Assembly (NCBI GenBank): GCA_018340375.1
Contig: JAFFJZ010000048.1
Coordinates: forward strand, 496,001 to 560,000
Source of the DNA: Gonatopus flavifemur
Lineage: Eukaryota > Arthropoda > Insecta > Hymenoptera > Dryinidae
Reading direction: 5' to 3'
Length of the DNA stretch: 64,000 bases
Under the pieces are notes generated by a model, which was given only the letters and a program-made list of their open reading frames with translations, searched no databases and was not told where the DNA came from. Shown piece after piece: positions 1-11,822 of the stretch (position 1 is its first letter; each line of letters begins with the position of its first letter). A program made the position numbers and the translations under genes.

Positions 1-665
1 ACCGCGATAGATAAGGGATTGAAGATTGATTCCTGGAAATTTCATACCTCTCCATAAATTCGGTTCAGAGTATTCTTGCCGAAAACATATTTACTCATTC
101 GGTATGCTTGTATGGTGGGTTGCATCAGCAGGGATCACTAGCATCCCCTTAACTCCTTGAAACTGAAAACATCGTTTGAAGAATATAGTGCAAGATTTTT
201 TGTCCTCAATAGCTAAATATTGTGTTGTTTAATTACTAACCCGTTTCAATGAACAATTCAAACTTCAGCAACATATGTATATTGAGATGTGTCTGATTCT
301 TATTTGAAATCTCAACTGCTGTGCGGGTTCATGCATTCAACCCTTAGGGAAGCTTTTCTCGTCTCCACAAAATTTCCTCAATTTTCCGCCCATTTCTTCC
401 TTAGCCCGAAGGAAGGTCTTCCCTGTCCATTTACATAGACTTGCAAAATTTCCATCGTATTTTCCATTTTCTAAGGACAAAATAGGTGAACGATATGGAA
501 ACTTTTGCCTGTCCGTGAAAATAATCAGGGGGAATTTTTTTACGAGACATCATATGTATATTTGAGGGTCTCATATGCTTCATGTATAGCCAACTTATGA
601 ATTATTTATGGTTCAATAAGGATTTTGTAGAAGTCATATATGTCTCGTTTCACCTAGTGACTTAC

Positions 666-1053
666 ATTTTTTAATTCTCGCAGTGCTCTCCATCTTCTGA
701 TATAGGAGACTCTCACTTTTCTAGAACATTCATCAGAAAGAATTTGAGACTGATTCTCCGATGCACGTACCTCTGCACATGTGAATGCTATTCTTCCTCG
801 TGGCATTATTCGCTGGGAAACAAAAGAAAAATCATCATGATCGAGTCAATCTTATGATATTTAAATATTATATACGTACATCTAATTCAGATATGACCTT
901 CATCTGAGTTATATTCATGATATTTCTCTGAAAATTAACGGTCGCAGAGGCAAGCTGCGTATGTAAATCCTCAATTTTATTCAATAAATCACCACATGTG
1001 TTCTGAAGCGCTCTCAAATGGGAATTCGAGTTATACAGCACGTCAGATATTCC
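666..1053 (-). CDS. Two exon-like cassettes of an unrecognised protein, inside a foldback loop
   Basis: Read on the minus strand, 1053-880 starts after a good acceptor (CAATTCCAG) and ends at a GTACGT donor. It is open for exactly 58 codons and rich in predicted helix (Leu, Asn and Gln, one Cys). The next segment, 812-666, starts after TTTGTTTCCCAG and ends at a consensus GTAAGT donor. It is open for 49 codons with two Cys and a basic tail. Both are phase 0, so they join in frame; if the last donor is unused, a stop follows three codons later (654-656). I do not recognise the protein and saw no start codon. The segments lie between the arms of the 1-1683 element, so they may be a captured host gene fragment or an element gene. 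The evidence is splice signals plus open frame only. Confidence 0.45.
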
Positions 1054-1304
1054 CTGGAATTGAGACGAATGATTTCAATTCGATTTATGCAAATGTGTGG
1101 AGGGAGGAATCAATGTAACTCATAAGAGTAGTGAAAAACTACATTACGAAGATGAAAAGTTCCTTACTCTGAAAAGAGACGGCATGGTTAGAATTTATTC
1201 GTTGAAGTGATTTGAAATCCGGTTTTGATTAATGGAATAACAAAAAAATATATTTGCAATTACCAGGAGCGATATTTCAAACCAGAATCATCCACATTTT
1301 TGGT

Positions 1305-1403
1305 TAACGGGACACGAGCGTCGGTAACGGATCTCTCTTTCTATCATATGATTCTGTCCCTTTCTAACCAATGACGTGAGTTACCGACGCTAGTAGCCCG
1401 TTA
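1305..1403. repeat. Short palindromic element (about 99 bp)
   Basis: TAACGGGACACGAGCGTCGG at the left matches, inverted, CCGACGCTAGTAGCCCGTTA at the right. About 24 bp of near-perfect TIR surround a roughly 50-bp loop. It lies in the loop of the 1-1683 element, just inside the right arm. Confidence 0.6.
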
Positions 1404-1683
1404 AGGGTATCTTGTGGAAGCTGAGTCCATCGGTAATAAAAATATCGTTCAAACGCTTCTCACCTGGAAGGATCAGAGGGAGATCGAAGTATACTGTTCG
1501 ATCGACCAATCAGCTCTTACGGGATATATCCTTGAGGAGATACCAGCGATCCCTGCAGATGCAACCCGCCATACAAGCATACCGAATCGATAAAAATTTT
1601 TTCGGCAAGAATACCTTGAACCGAATTCATGGAGAGGTATGAAATTTCCAGAAATCAATCTTTGATCCTTTATCTATCGCGGT

Positions 1684-1935
1684 ACATTGCCCGAATTTTG
1701 AATTTCGAAAAAAAGTTTGTGTTACCGACTGAGAAAAAAATGTTTCTTCGAAATTTCAAATTCGGGCGATGTACCGCGATAGATGAAGGATTGAAGATTG
1801 ATTCTTGAAAATTTCATATTTCTTCATTAATCCAGTTCAGAGTATTTTTGCCGAAAAAATGTTTACTCAGTCCTCAGTCGGTACGCTTGTATGACGGGTT
1901 GCATCTGCAGGGATCACTGGTATCCCCTTAAGTGG
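1684..1935. repeat. Palindromic spacer and third foldback arm
   Basis: 1684-1766 is itself an inverted repeat (TTGCCCGAATTTTGAATTTC ... AAATTTCAAATTCGGGC). From 1767 the arm sequence of the 1-1683 element restarts in direct orientation (ACCGCGATAGATGAAGG). The whole 1527-1935 block is therefore one palindrome, consistent with two elements placed tail to head. About 500 bp to the right (1936-2435) show nothing I can identify. Confidence 0.6.
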
Positions 1936-2435
1936 ATACTAGCGGTGGTAACATCATCATCAGTTAGAAAGAGGCCGCATCGTAACATAGAAAGAGAGGA
2001 TCGATATCGACACGAGTATCCCCTTAAAACAAGAACAACATGGAATCTGATGGAATTCATCCGTATTATTGATAATGGCCATATACACTCATATATGGTG
2101 ACATTTGGAAGTACGGGGAATCTATAAACATTGGTCCCACTTCTCACTTCTTTGGTTCTTCATACACTGAGAATCCGGTTTCTTAGATTTAAAGAAAATG
2201 TCTTTGCCCTCATCTTGATGAATCTTGTTTTCAATGGAAAAGATAGTTCATTCCAATGAGAAAACTTTTCATTCGATCGAAATCATATCCTTCGAATTCG
2301 AAAAGGGATATATTTCTGTTCAAATTTGAAAATTTTTTTTCAATCTAAGAAATTGGGCTTCCCGTGTAGCATTTCATAAAACATTGTGAAATATTTTTGT
2401 TCATACATGAAATAATATGATGATGACTGATTGGA

Positions 2436-2622
2436 TATGATCATATATAGCCATGTATAGTCCCATTCATACATGGTCATATACGGCCAAAATCAATATA
2501 TGCTCATATATGATCACATACATGTTTGAATATGTTCATATGGATTTCATATATGTGCATATGTGGGCCATATATGATTTATATACGCTCATATACAACC
2601 ATATGAATTTTTTTTTCCCGGG
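2436..2622. repeat. CATATATG-rich element end with CCCGGG terminus
   Basis: Dense overlapping CATATATG-like repeats run into a T-tract and CCCGGG at 2617-2622. The same ending closes the complete element at 46165-47685. No matching left CCCGGG end is present, so this is a one-ended copy. Confidence 0.5.
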
Positions 2623-2637
2623 TCATTCGTTTCCCTA

Positions 2638-2877
2638 GTAAAAAAGGATTATATATATATCATGTATACGATTATTGAATTTGATATAAGTATCATTTGA
2701 ATTCATACACAGTCATGTATAGTTACATATGTGGCTATATACGAACAGTTATCTTCAATATATATATATAGTCACTTCCAATTTTATATATAGTCACATA
2801 TATAACATATGTGAATTCCAATGACACTTATATAAAATCCAACAATTGTATATAGGGCATAAATAATCCTCTTTTAC
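2638..2877. mobile_element. Palindromic MITE, GTAAAAAAGGATTAT ends, TA duplication
   Basis: The 240-bp element opens GTAAAAAAGGATTATATAT and closes ATAAATAATCCTCTTTTAC. It is flanked on both sides by TA. A one-ended relative lies at about 44970-45120. Confidence 0.7.
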
Positions 2878-3005
2878 TAGGCTCCCATCAAATATGCAGA
2901 TTTCCAATTCAAATTCAATGGGTTTCAATGGACAGCGACTCTTTAACCAAGGATGTTTGCTTTTTCAAATATGGTCCTGTGCTACGATTTTACCATCGTC
3001 ATTTC

Positions 3006-3195
3006 AAGGATAATATAATAGTACATTCGAAATGCACGATATTCATTCAATCGACTTTCCATTGACGTACCGTCGTACATTCGATCACATACTTCCGATG
3101 AATATGCATAGCACCTATGAAACGGGCTCATTGGAATTTGCATAGAACGTATTTGGAATATTCGAAGAACATTCATAGTATATTCTAGTGCTGCT
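3006..3195. repeat. Half copy of the GAATATTCGAAGAAC element
   Basis: This segment closely matches the right arm of the 31610-35662 element, including GAATATTCGAAGAAC and CATAGTATATTCTAGTGCT. Only one arm is present; the next element abuts it at 3200. The 128 bp to its left (2878-3005) show nothing recognisable. Confidence 0.6.
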
Positions 3196-3199
3196 TGAG

Positions 3200-4515
3200 C
3201 AGTGGGGTCGAATACCAAAAAGGTGGATGAAACTGTAAGAAGGGCTCAAATCTGCTTCAAACCTGGTACCTAGAGGTGTTTGAGGTCACTGATTACGCGT
3301 CCGTTGTCAAAATCTCAAAATCCAAAATGACGCATTCGATATGTGGGCTAAAATTGAAAGAATTCATCGGATTCCTTCCAAACCCGGGGCTCATGGGTTT
3401 TTGGGATCGCTGATCACAAATCTTCTATAAAAATTTCAGAATTCAAAATCATGGATCCAGTATGGCGCACAACAACTTCAAAATCCAATGGATTTGCATT
3501 AGGTGAACCAACCACAAGAGAACACAAACCTTTAGGAATATTCATTGAACGCTCGCGAACGTCCAGGAACATCCAATGAACGTCCCTTAAGATCTATGTT
3601 CTCTTGAGGCGATTGGATTCTCTAAACATGGATTGCCCTGCAGAAAGTATATAGGAGGAACTGAAAATTAACAGAATATTGATTCATCCAGTAGCAGATA
3701 ATCGCAGAGCAATGATTCAAATGATCTTTCTTACTCCTGAATTTGTTTGATTTCTGAGAATAAAGTTTCCTACTTAAAATGCCAAATAGATTGTATTGGA
3801 AACAAATTTTACTAGAATCTATGAGGTTCATTCACACCGAGGAAATGTTCATACTCAGATTTATTTGAATCGAATAAACATTGAATTAACTAAATTTCTA
3901 TTCAAATATGAACCTATTAGAGTTTTATTTGGATCAAACGGAAAATTCATTCCATCCAAAGTCATTAGCCATTTCAAATAGAATTCACTTGAATTGAAAG
4001 GAACTTCATTTGATGCAATGAGATGTCTAGTAGGTTCATATACAAGTCTAATATTTCTTGAAGTGTATGGCGAAAAGGGGTGTGGAACTGACTGATACTT
4101 CGAATTTGTACGTCTAATCCAAGACGAAGATGAATTTTTTATGGATTCCACCTGAATTTCCAACTTTTCCCTTCAACAAATTGCATGTGCATGTTCGAAA
4201 TATCAAACAGAAACTGTTGGGAAGTTTATCAGTTTCACACCGTATTTCATACGATGAAAATCGCATAGATTCCAGTAACAATACTTGAACGGAATCTATC
4301 CGAAATTTCTGTGATGGTCCGAAATTTCTGGTTTGGAAGGAATCCGATGAATTCTTTCAATTTTAACCCACATATCGAATGCGTCATTTTGGATTCTGAG
4401 ATTTTGACAACGGATCCGTAATCAGCAACCTGAAAAACCTCTAGGTACTGGGTTTGAAGCAGACTTGAGGCCTTCTTAGAGTTGTATCCACCTTTTTGGC
4501 ATTCGAACCCACTAC
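3200..4515. mobile_element. TIR element with ~185-bp arms
   Basis: 3200-3383 and 4331-4515 are inverted copies; shared blocks include ATGACGCATTCGATATGTGG and CCAAAAAGGTGGAT. The loop (3384-4330) is AT-rich and contains only short frames that I regard as noise. The right end abuts the MITE at 4516. Confidence 0.7.
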
Positions 4516-4907
4516 CCCGTACAGCACAACCACCGATCCTCCACCTAGGACTTCGGTGGACCGGAGGTGGAGAATTGGTGGAGAAATGGGAGCCGTGGAA
4601 ATAAGGGAGAAATAAGGGAGAGTCTCCGTTGAGGCAACGGAGAGACGACGAAGAAATGTCCGCCCCTTGTATTTTCAGTGAAACTTAAATCCGTGAATTC
4701 ATACATTCAGATTTGGTTACGTAAATACACCAATAAGAATTATATTGAAAATACAGGGAGCGGACATTTCTCCGTCGCCTCTCCGTTGCCTCAACGGAGA
4801 CTCTCCCTTATTTCTCCCTTATTTCCACGGCTCCCATTTCTCCACCAATTCTCCACCTCCAGTCCACCGAAGTCCTAGGTGGAGGATCGGTGGTTGTGCT
4901 GTATGGG
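4516..4907. mobile_element. Palindromic MITE, CCCGTACAGCACAACCACC ends, AC duplication
   Basis: About 150-bp arms begin CCCGTACAGCACAACCACC and end GGTGGTTGTGCTGTATGGG, with AC on both sides. Part of the same end appears at 55605 and near 38775. 4908-5428 holds nothing I can identify. Confidence 0.8.
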
Positions 4908-5830
4908 ACGTGTAACGGTAAACAATATCATTCTTCATGAACTTGAAGAGCGAGCAAAAAAATTTTCCACAGTTTTTTAATCTCAAAGATTCAGAGATTC
5001 TAATCTCTCAAAAGTCCCAATTATTGTACGCAGAGTAGGATCAAATTAGCATTCGTTTATTCGAAATCGTTGAAAAATTAACAACAATCAATGATTGCAC
5101 CTTTTAGACAATATTATTATCAATTGTATTCCTTTTCCAACATGCTCTCGGTTTTTGAGCAACTTTCAACGAATAGTTCACGAGAAAATTACTTCTCAAT
5201 AAAATGATATGAAAATGTTTAATATCATTTTATGAATAAACAAATGAATTTTTCTCCCCTCATGGAAATATATCTACTCGCAAATCCGCCGTTTCGAACA
5301 CATCTGCAGATTGGCGTAGTAAATTACGGTGCTTCGATATTAGTTGGAAAACTACAACTTTCCACACTCGAATACTTCAAATTATTCAGAACTACTACTC
5401 ATTACGTAAATAAACGCCCAAAGGAATACCCTGGTAGAAATTCCCACTAGTCAACTATGAGGTACTGATCGGCTCATCCTTTTTACTGGTGAGGCACTAA
5501 TCGGGAAAATTTACCAGTAATTGGTGAGGGATGTAACGCTCTCACCAACGAGGAACTAATCAGGAAAACTAAGCAGGCACTGGCGAGTAACTGATGAGGT
5601 ACTTATCAGTACCCCATATGGCGTTTATTGGTCATTGATAAAGCATTGACCAATACCTCACACAGTGTTTATTATTAACTGATGAAGCATTGAACAGTAA
5701 CTAGTGAGGAATTTGTTACACTGAGAAAAATTATACACGATGCCAATTATACATGGATCGTGGTCGTATAAAATTTTAAATGACTATAAAATGCTATCAT
5801 TATTATTCGTTCAAAATATGTTGATTATTG

Positions 5831-6724
5831 CACTGAGAAAAAAAGATTGTGAACTCAAAGACGGTTTAGTTCTTTCAACTACATCGTGGGCTTAAATACG
5901 GCGAATCTCACGGAATAGTTCCGTCAACTACATCGTATGTTTATGAAGATTGATTCCCATCAACTACAGATGTAGTTGACAGAACTAAATGGTAATTTGA
6001 TCAAATACATCATTCTTTCAACATAAAAATGATACTTATTACAATCAATTGTACCGTATTTCATTAGATTCAATAATTATTCCAATCAACTCAATAGAAG
6101 AATCCGTTCAAGGTTACAAGATGTTTAATGCAAGACTATTTCATTTCAAATCATAAATATATTTATGTAAAACAAATGTGTAAATCAAAAAGTTGATCTT
6201 CATTTGTTTACTGTTCAATATCTGAAATGCTTCGATACCTCACCATGATGATACCGGTAAGTGCATATATCAAATCTCATTTGAGGGGAATCGAACCTAC
6301 CTATCCGAGACACTAACGTCCTAACCGTTTCTCTACAGCGCGCTTCGCATTTTGCTCTGGCAAAAGTTGTTAATGTACTACATACCCTGTATTCTGCCAT
6401 CTCTGATCAGGTGATTTTCAAATAATTATTTCTTTATTACAACTAAAAAATGCGTTCAATTACGTTTCTCCCACAATTGTTTCAACTAACGAAATGAATT
6501 GATTCAACTACAACGATAACTCCAGTGAATGACATTGATGTTTGAACGAAATGGACGTTGATGATACTATAAAAGTGTGATGTAGTTGGCTGAACGACAT
6601 CAGCGTAATTTTGTGTAATTGCCTCAACGAAATTATGTTTAGTTCAAATACAATTCCTTCGTGGTAACTATATACAGTCCAAATACACGCTCAAGTCGAG
6701 CTCACTTCATTTTTTTTCTCAGTG
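5831..6724. mobile_element. Nested element, CACTGAGAAAAAAA ends, TG duplication
   Basis: The 894-bp element runs from CACTGAGAAAAAAAG to TTTTTTTCTCAGTG with TG on each side. Its sub-terminal regions repeat short GATGTAGTTGA / TCAACTACATC motifs in both orientations. A tRNA-like module sits almost exactly at its midpoint. Confidence 0.75.
6282..6345 (-). ncRNA. tRNA-like pol III module (box A + box B)
   Basis: On the minus strand, TAGAGAAACGG (6335-6325) matches the box A consensus with one mismatch and GGTTCGATTCC (6297-6287) matches box B. About 27 bp separate them, close to tRNA spacing. I could not fold a convincing complete cloverleaf, so this is a tRNA-derived (SINE-like) core, not a called tRNA gene. 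It occupies the centre of the 5831-6724 element. Confidence 0.5.
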
Positions 6725-7547
6725 TGCTCATTGATTGGGAAATTATAAATGTTGAATTTAATCTATAAAGTATGCAGGAATTTCATTTTACTATTATATT
6801 TAATATATATGTGCTATTTTGTTTATATATGTTCAAGAGGCTTTATGAATTTCTTGATTCGTTGAATTCATAAATCATATTTCAAGATAAAAAAATTGTC
6901 CACTTATTTCCTTCCATGACTTGTAAGTAGATAATTTTTGAGAGTCCTTTTTATCCATGGAATGATTAAGAAATTACCATTTTTCACAAGGTCTGTCTCA
7001 GAGTATTGTTGTTGGATTTGCTTTCAATTTCAAAGTGAATCTAGCAACAACACTGCCTCATTCAATAGCAAGTGTGAATAATATTTTTTGCATTACATCA
7101 AGATTAAAACGCCACATCTTACTTCATTTTGTGTATACACGCAGTGAAAAGTTGCAGTTATTGAACAGTTTTATCCTATTATTTCTAATTAGTTCAACTT
7201 ATTGAATGATGATAAGTAACTCACTAGTTTTACCCAACCAACGCTAATTGATGAAACTCATCAGTTACTAAGTAGCGCCTTGCTAGGTTTTTCCAATCAG
7301 TTTTTCCTCTTTCGTGCCTCATCAGTCATAAGGAAGAACTGGTGACATTTCTACCAGGGTAGTACATAATTACAATTCATGCCTTTTCAAGTTATAATTT
7401 TAAGAATGGATGAAAACTACTTACTACCTTTCACAACAATCTACGCCAAAAGTAAAAAATACAAAATTACGAAAAACTATGCCTCTTCAAGTACAAGTAC
7501 TTTAAATAGATAAATTTATCGATTTGATAATTTTTTCGACAAACGAA

Positions 7548-8045
7548 ACTGAGAGCGATAATGATCTTGGTTCTTCGTAGAAATTCGTAGTTTCCGCGCA
7601 ATTGGTTGCATATTCGCGTTCCATCGTGAAAAGTTCTCAAAGTTCTCACTGGGTCGTAAAAATTCTTGGAAATGCGTAGAAAATGGAATTTTCCAAGAGA
7701 ATCTGCGGACAAGTATGTCAGTGCAGTGGGACAAACTAAAACTGAGAGCGATAATGATCTTAGTTTTTTGTAGAAATTCGTAGTTTCCACGCAGTTTTTT
7801 TGTCATGTTTGCGTCTCGTCGTGAAAAGTTCTCCAAGTTCGAACTGTGTCGTAAAAATTCTTGGAAATGCGTATAAAATGGGAATTATCGAAAGAAAGTT
7901 CTAAAAAAATCTATGTAACACTATGTCTCCGCAACGGGACGAACGAAAAATCTCAGTCAATCAATCTGCTTCACGTTCACGTTTCCATGGTGAAAAGTTT
8001 TCAAAGTTACTACACGGTTGTAAAAATTCATAAGAAGTTGTAAAA
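7548..8045. repeat. Tandem repeat, period about 192 bp, 2.6 units
   Basis: CTGAGAGCGATAATGATCTT starts at 7549 and again at 7741. The inner block CGTGAAAAGTTCTC recurs at about 7615, 7810 and, diverged, 7980. Reading frames over it on both strands are repeat by-products, as two overlapping frames give near-duplicate peptides. Confidence 0.7.
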
Positions 8046-8922
8046 ACCCGGGCTTTCTACTAAATTCTACGCATAAGTCCGTCCCTCAATGAAGTCGGTG
8101 TCATCGTATTCTTGAATATTCTTATATTCTTCATACTTGTACTCAAACACCCCACACAGACAAAAAGAGCTCTTTTAGATATCTAAAAGATGTCTTTGAA
8201 AACTGCAAGAGCTCTTGCAAGACCTTTCCAAAAGATCTCTTTTCGTGAGCGAAAAGATGTCTTATGCAACACCAATAGATATCTTTTATTTGTCTTCAAG
8301 AAATCTAAAAGACATCTTCAAGAAATGTTTAAGAATTCTCAATGATTTCTTGAAGATGTCTTTAAGAGCTCTTGAAGAGATCTTAAATCCTTCTTGAAGA
8401 ATTCTTAAATCCTCCCTGAAGACGTTCTGAAGAACTCTCAAATATCTCTTGAAGATTTCTTGAAAGTATTATTAAAATGTCTTGATTAAAATATTAAAAT
8501 ATCCATAACCATACGAATTCATTCATTATTTTGATTTATTATTTGAATAAAGGGTTACCAAAACATATGAGGTCTTTGCATATAATTCGAATGCAAAAAT
8601 ACTTCAAGCATTTTTCATGCATGTATATAACCTAAATTCAAAATATTTTAACATTCAATTTTATTCACTTGGATCTGAATTTCGATACATTCTATCTCGC
8701 ACAAAAATGTGAAATTTGATGGAAATTTAATTCACGTACGTACATAAAAAATAAAGTACAATGGATAAAATAATAAATTGATATTCCTCTAATATATGAT
8801 TCTGCACCATGATAGGTTAGTTTTTGCAAATAGGATCATTCGCTACAAAACAAAGTATATTATTGTAATGTAATTGGTTACACGTTTCTTTTCTGCAGCA
8901 ATACTTTTATTATCCAGTATTG

Positions 8923-9160
8923 CCCTGGTGAAAATAAAGCGTGCATTTGGAGCGTCGCATAGGAGTGTTATTACCGTCACATGAGAGTGTATCAAGAGTC
9001 AATTGGCGCAGTTGAGCGTGGATCGAGCGTGAAGAAAAGCGTTCATGTACGCTGTACTCACGCTTATATTGAAGTAAGCGTGCATTGAACGTATATTGGC
9101 CAGAATCACGTTATTGGTACGCTGTTTGAACTTTATGTGCACGCCGTTTTTTCGCCAGGG
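8923..9160. mobile_element. 238-bp MITE, CCCTGGTGAAAA ends, TG duplication
   Basis: It runs from CCCTGGTGAAAATAAAGCG to GCCGTTTTTTCGCCAGGG with TG on both sides. It is almost identical to 10185-10422, at the same length with only a handful of substitutions. Confidence 0.85.
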
Positions 9161-9183
9161 TGGATCTTGAATGTTTATATATA

Positions 9184-9435
9184 CACTGAAAAAAAAATTT
9201 ATTCCTGTCAAATAAATATTTATTTGTCCTGTACCAAAGAAATATTTATTAGAATTAACAAAATATTCTTTGGAACCAAAATAATTTATTTGAATTAAAT
9301 AGATGGTTTTAATCGTTTATTTGATTCCAATAAATTATTTTGGTTCCAAAGAATACTTTGTTAATTCTAATAAATATTTCTTTGGTACAGGACAAATAAA
9401 TATTTATTTGACTGGGATAAATTTTTTTTTCAGTG
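9184..9435. mobile_element. Palindromic MITE, CACTGAAAAAAA ends, TA duplication
   Basis: It is a near-perfect inverted repeat along its whole 252 bp; TTCTTTGGAACCAAAATAAT on the left pairs with ATTATTTTGGTTCCAAAGAA on the right. TA flanks both ends. A transcript would form a very long hairpin. Confidence 0.9.
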
Positions 9436-10184
9436 TATATAATTAATTATATATAATTAATATTGCACAATATCATCGGCGTCGTCGTTCCTCACTGCAC
9501 ACGTGAAACAAACGCGCGGGACACTGTGAATAACTATACGTGAATTACTGCAATGTCCTCTCTAGTTCTCTTTGATCTAATTGGTCTAATGGGATTGTTC
9601 TAAAAGTGCTCTTGAAGATATCTTCAAGAAATGTTTATGAGTGTTCTTGAATATATCTCAATTACAGTTGTCTTATAGAACTCGCGGAGCAAGAGATCTT
9701 TCATACATTTCTAAAAGACATCTTTAAGATGTCTTTTAGAAATGTCTTGAAGATACATGAATTCAGGACTCTTTTAGACGTATTGAAGAACTGCTTGCTA
9801 TGTGGGACATGATAATCTTTTGTCGTTTATACTCCTGACTACTCCAAAATTACGCGGTTCCAGCACCGTGTCGTAGTCTGGCGTACTTTTGCATTAAACC
9901 ACGTATATTTCTCTACGTTATTTCACAACTTTTGATACCATGCGATTAAGCCTTATTCCGCGTAATTATTCGTACCTTTTGGCGTAATTTGGCGTAGATA
10001 TATTTTCGCGAGGGTCCAAAATATTCATGGGGTCACTCATTACTGACTAGTAGGTTAACTCCCGATACTTTGTTCCAATTTCCCACACAACATCGAAAAT
10101 CATGCGCTCACTCCAAAAATTTTCACCCTACTGCCTCAAAGATCACTATATTTGATTGTATAATCCTGAAGAATTCTCCCTATT

Positions 10185-10422
10185 CCCTGGTGAAAATGAA
10201 GCATGCATTTGGAGCGTCGCATAGGAGTGTTATTACCGTCACATGAGAGTGTATTAAGAGTCAATTGGCGCAGTTGAGCGTGGATCGAGCGTGAAGAAAA
10301 GCGTTCATGTACGCTGTACTCACGCTTATATTGAAGTAAGCGTGCATTGAACGTATATTGGCCAGAATCACGTTATTGGTACGCTGTTTGAACTTTATGT
10401 GCACGCCGTTTTTTCGCCAGGG
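10185..10422. mobile_element. 238-bp MITE, second copy, TT duplication
   Basis: Same length and nearly the same sequence as 8923-9160, but in a different site with TT on both sides. Different flanking dinucleotides show two separate insertions rather than a segmental duplication. Confidence 0.85.
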
Positions 10423-11130
10423 TTAATTCTCATCATTTCTTGATGCTTTTTTGTTTTATAATAGGCTTCAAGGGGTTTTTTCGTCAACTATTTTGAGTCC
10501 TATTTTGTGACAGCTGAAAAGCCTGTACGAACACAAAACATTTCATTCACTCCTCCCCCGCTTCCCACCTTGAGGGGGCTCCCATTAGTCTCCCAACCCC
10601 GGGCCTCCGGATCCTTCAATCTGGGCTTGTTCTTACCTGCATGCCATAAATCCAGCTCAAAACACACAGAAATTGAAAAAAATTCATTTTTTCATGCAGA
10701 TAAATTGAAAAGTTTTAGTTACAATGACAACTCACATACGACTGCTTGATTTGTGCTTATTCAATATATATGATGAAACCAAGGATAAGATAAATGATAT
10801 GATTCGATTTCATTTGCTTGAGGAATGTTTTTTTTTTTATGTTCAGTGAGTTAGAATCTTAGTCAGTCCATTCAAGAACAGTTTATCCTTTTCTTTCAAA
10901 GTCAACAATGTCACTTATCGCGATACGTTTGCACAAGTTTTTTTAACAATGGAGGATGTGAGTATTAGGGTTCCGAATATTTGAATAAGCTGGTCTGAAA
11001 CGATTCTAGTGTAACGCAATCAAAATTTTACGCTCTTTGATTTATTCATGATGCGAAGACCTGTTCAACTATGATTTTTATTTCTCACTCTACAAATTTG
11101 AAACAATAATTCGCAAATGCAATGTATTAA
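10423..11130. other. Unassigned spacer with a GC-rich patch
   Basis: No convincing gene. The patch at 10550-10620 (CCCCGGGCCTCCGGATCC) is GC-rich against its surroundings and resembles the CCGGATC/GGCCCGG ends of the hAT-type element at 43939, so it may be a remnant. Confidence 0.3.
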
Positions 11131-11358
11131 GGTAGATGACCCCATTTATGAACGCGACCTCTTTAATGAACGTTTGGTTTTTGATTCATGGTACTTTTCA
11201 TTTAGTGCTTTAATTTCATCCAAGCATGACTGACTGGATATTAAATCAACCGCTGTCATGTAAATAAATTCAGAATAATATGCCATAGGAAAGATATAAT
11301 AAATAAACGATTGTTCGCTAATGGGGGTCAAGGTGTTCATTAATGGGGCCGGTCACCT
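11131..11358. mobile_element. Short TIR element, CCCCATTWATGAAC in both ends
   Basis: AGGTAGATGACCCCATTTAT at the left pairs imperfectly with the inverse of AATGGGGCCGGTCACCT at the right. A 64-codon minus-strand frame fills the interior, but nothing supports it as a gene. 11359-11822 shows nothing else. Confidence 0.5.
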
Positions 11359-11822
11359 CATTGAAAATATTTTTCGAATGCTTGTTAACGAATCATATCA
11401 ATATAATGTGGTGACACATAATGGTAATGGATGTCTTGCATTCAGGAAATTTTCATTGAGTCTCATTTTGTAGCAGACCAAGAATTTGTTAAAAATTCAA
11501 CAATAAAAATTGGAATTTAAATATCGAAAGATACCAGTAGTATTTCGATGATGAGTACAAAAAAAAAATTGACAAGTTGTGCGGTACAAGTATCCTTTCA
11601 TCGCAATATTGAGTTTCAACATCCCGCACAGAGATGTACATTCCGTCAAAAAAGTACCGGGAATTGATCATTTAAAAAGTGCGGCTAACGGGTTTGTCAA
11701 CATTCTTTTTGTTGTTAGGTTGGTACATTCGTCCTGTATATTGACGTGGAGTTCGGCTGTCATCTCTCATTTGGTTTGTTTACAGTGCTCGATGTCTTCA
11801 GTTCTTTCAAGTGTGTCCCGCG

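Larger units (their letters stand above)
1..1683. mobile_element. Foldback/TIR element, left edge at or beyond the window start
   Basis: Bases 1-165 recur in inverted orientation at 1527-1683, with matching blocks such as ACCGCGATAGAT / ATCTATCGCGGT and the stretch around GGGTTGCATC. The arms are about 160 bp and enclose about 1.36 kb containing two exon-like segments (see 666-1053). The true left end cannot be seen. A third arm copy starts at 1767. No transposase was seen. Confidence 0.75.
5429..7359. mobile_element. 1.9-kb non-autonomous element, CCCTGGTAGAAATT ends, TA duplication
   Basis: It opens CCCTGGTAGAAATTCCCACT and closes ATTTCTACCAGGG, with TA on both sides. Both terminal regions carry short direct and inverted ACTGATGAGG-type repeats. 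It contains the complete CACTGAG element at 5831-6724. No transposase frame was seen. Confidence 0.7.
8151..9806. mobile_element. Element with CCCACACAG...CTATGTGGG ends, AC duplication
   Basis: It opens CCCACACAGACAAAAAGAGC and closes CTTGCTATGTGGG, with AC on both sides. Arms (8160-8470 and 9600-9790) are dense in TCTTGAAGA / TCTTCAAGA and AAAAGATATC motifs. It was later hit by the MITEs at 8923 and 9184. Confidence 0.65.
7441..9998. mobile_element. Possible outer element with TCTACGCCAAA ends
   Basis: CTACGCCAAAAGTA at 7441 is mirrored by TTTTGGCG...TTTGGCGTAG at 9979-9998. Both terminal regions are rich in short AATTACG/CGTAATT motifs. The interior holds tandem repeats and the nested 8151-9806 element. 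The ends are short and imperfect, so the call is tentative. Confidence 0.35.

Noticed and set aside
1914..2147. 77-78 codon frames on both strands
   Set aside because: Overlapping opposite-strand frames without family features; likely chance in low-stop sequence.
3861..4163. 100-codon minus-strand frame
   Set aside because: Sits in the loop of a TIR element, has no recognisable domain, and is opposed by a plus-strand frame.
6282..6345. A functional tRNA gene
   Set aside because: Boxes A and B are present but acceptor and anticodon stems could not be paired convincingly; called tRNA-like only.
7467..7836. Two overlapping ~106-codon minus-strand frames of similar sequence
   Set aside because: By-products of the 192-bp tandem repeat, whose length is a multiple of three so frames persist by chance.
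7549..8045. CRISPR-like direct repeats
   Set aside because: Units are long, imperfect and without distinct spacers; this is a eukaryotic tandem repeat.
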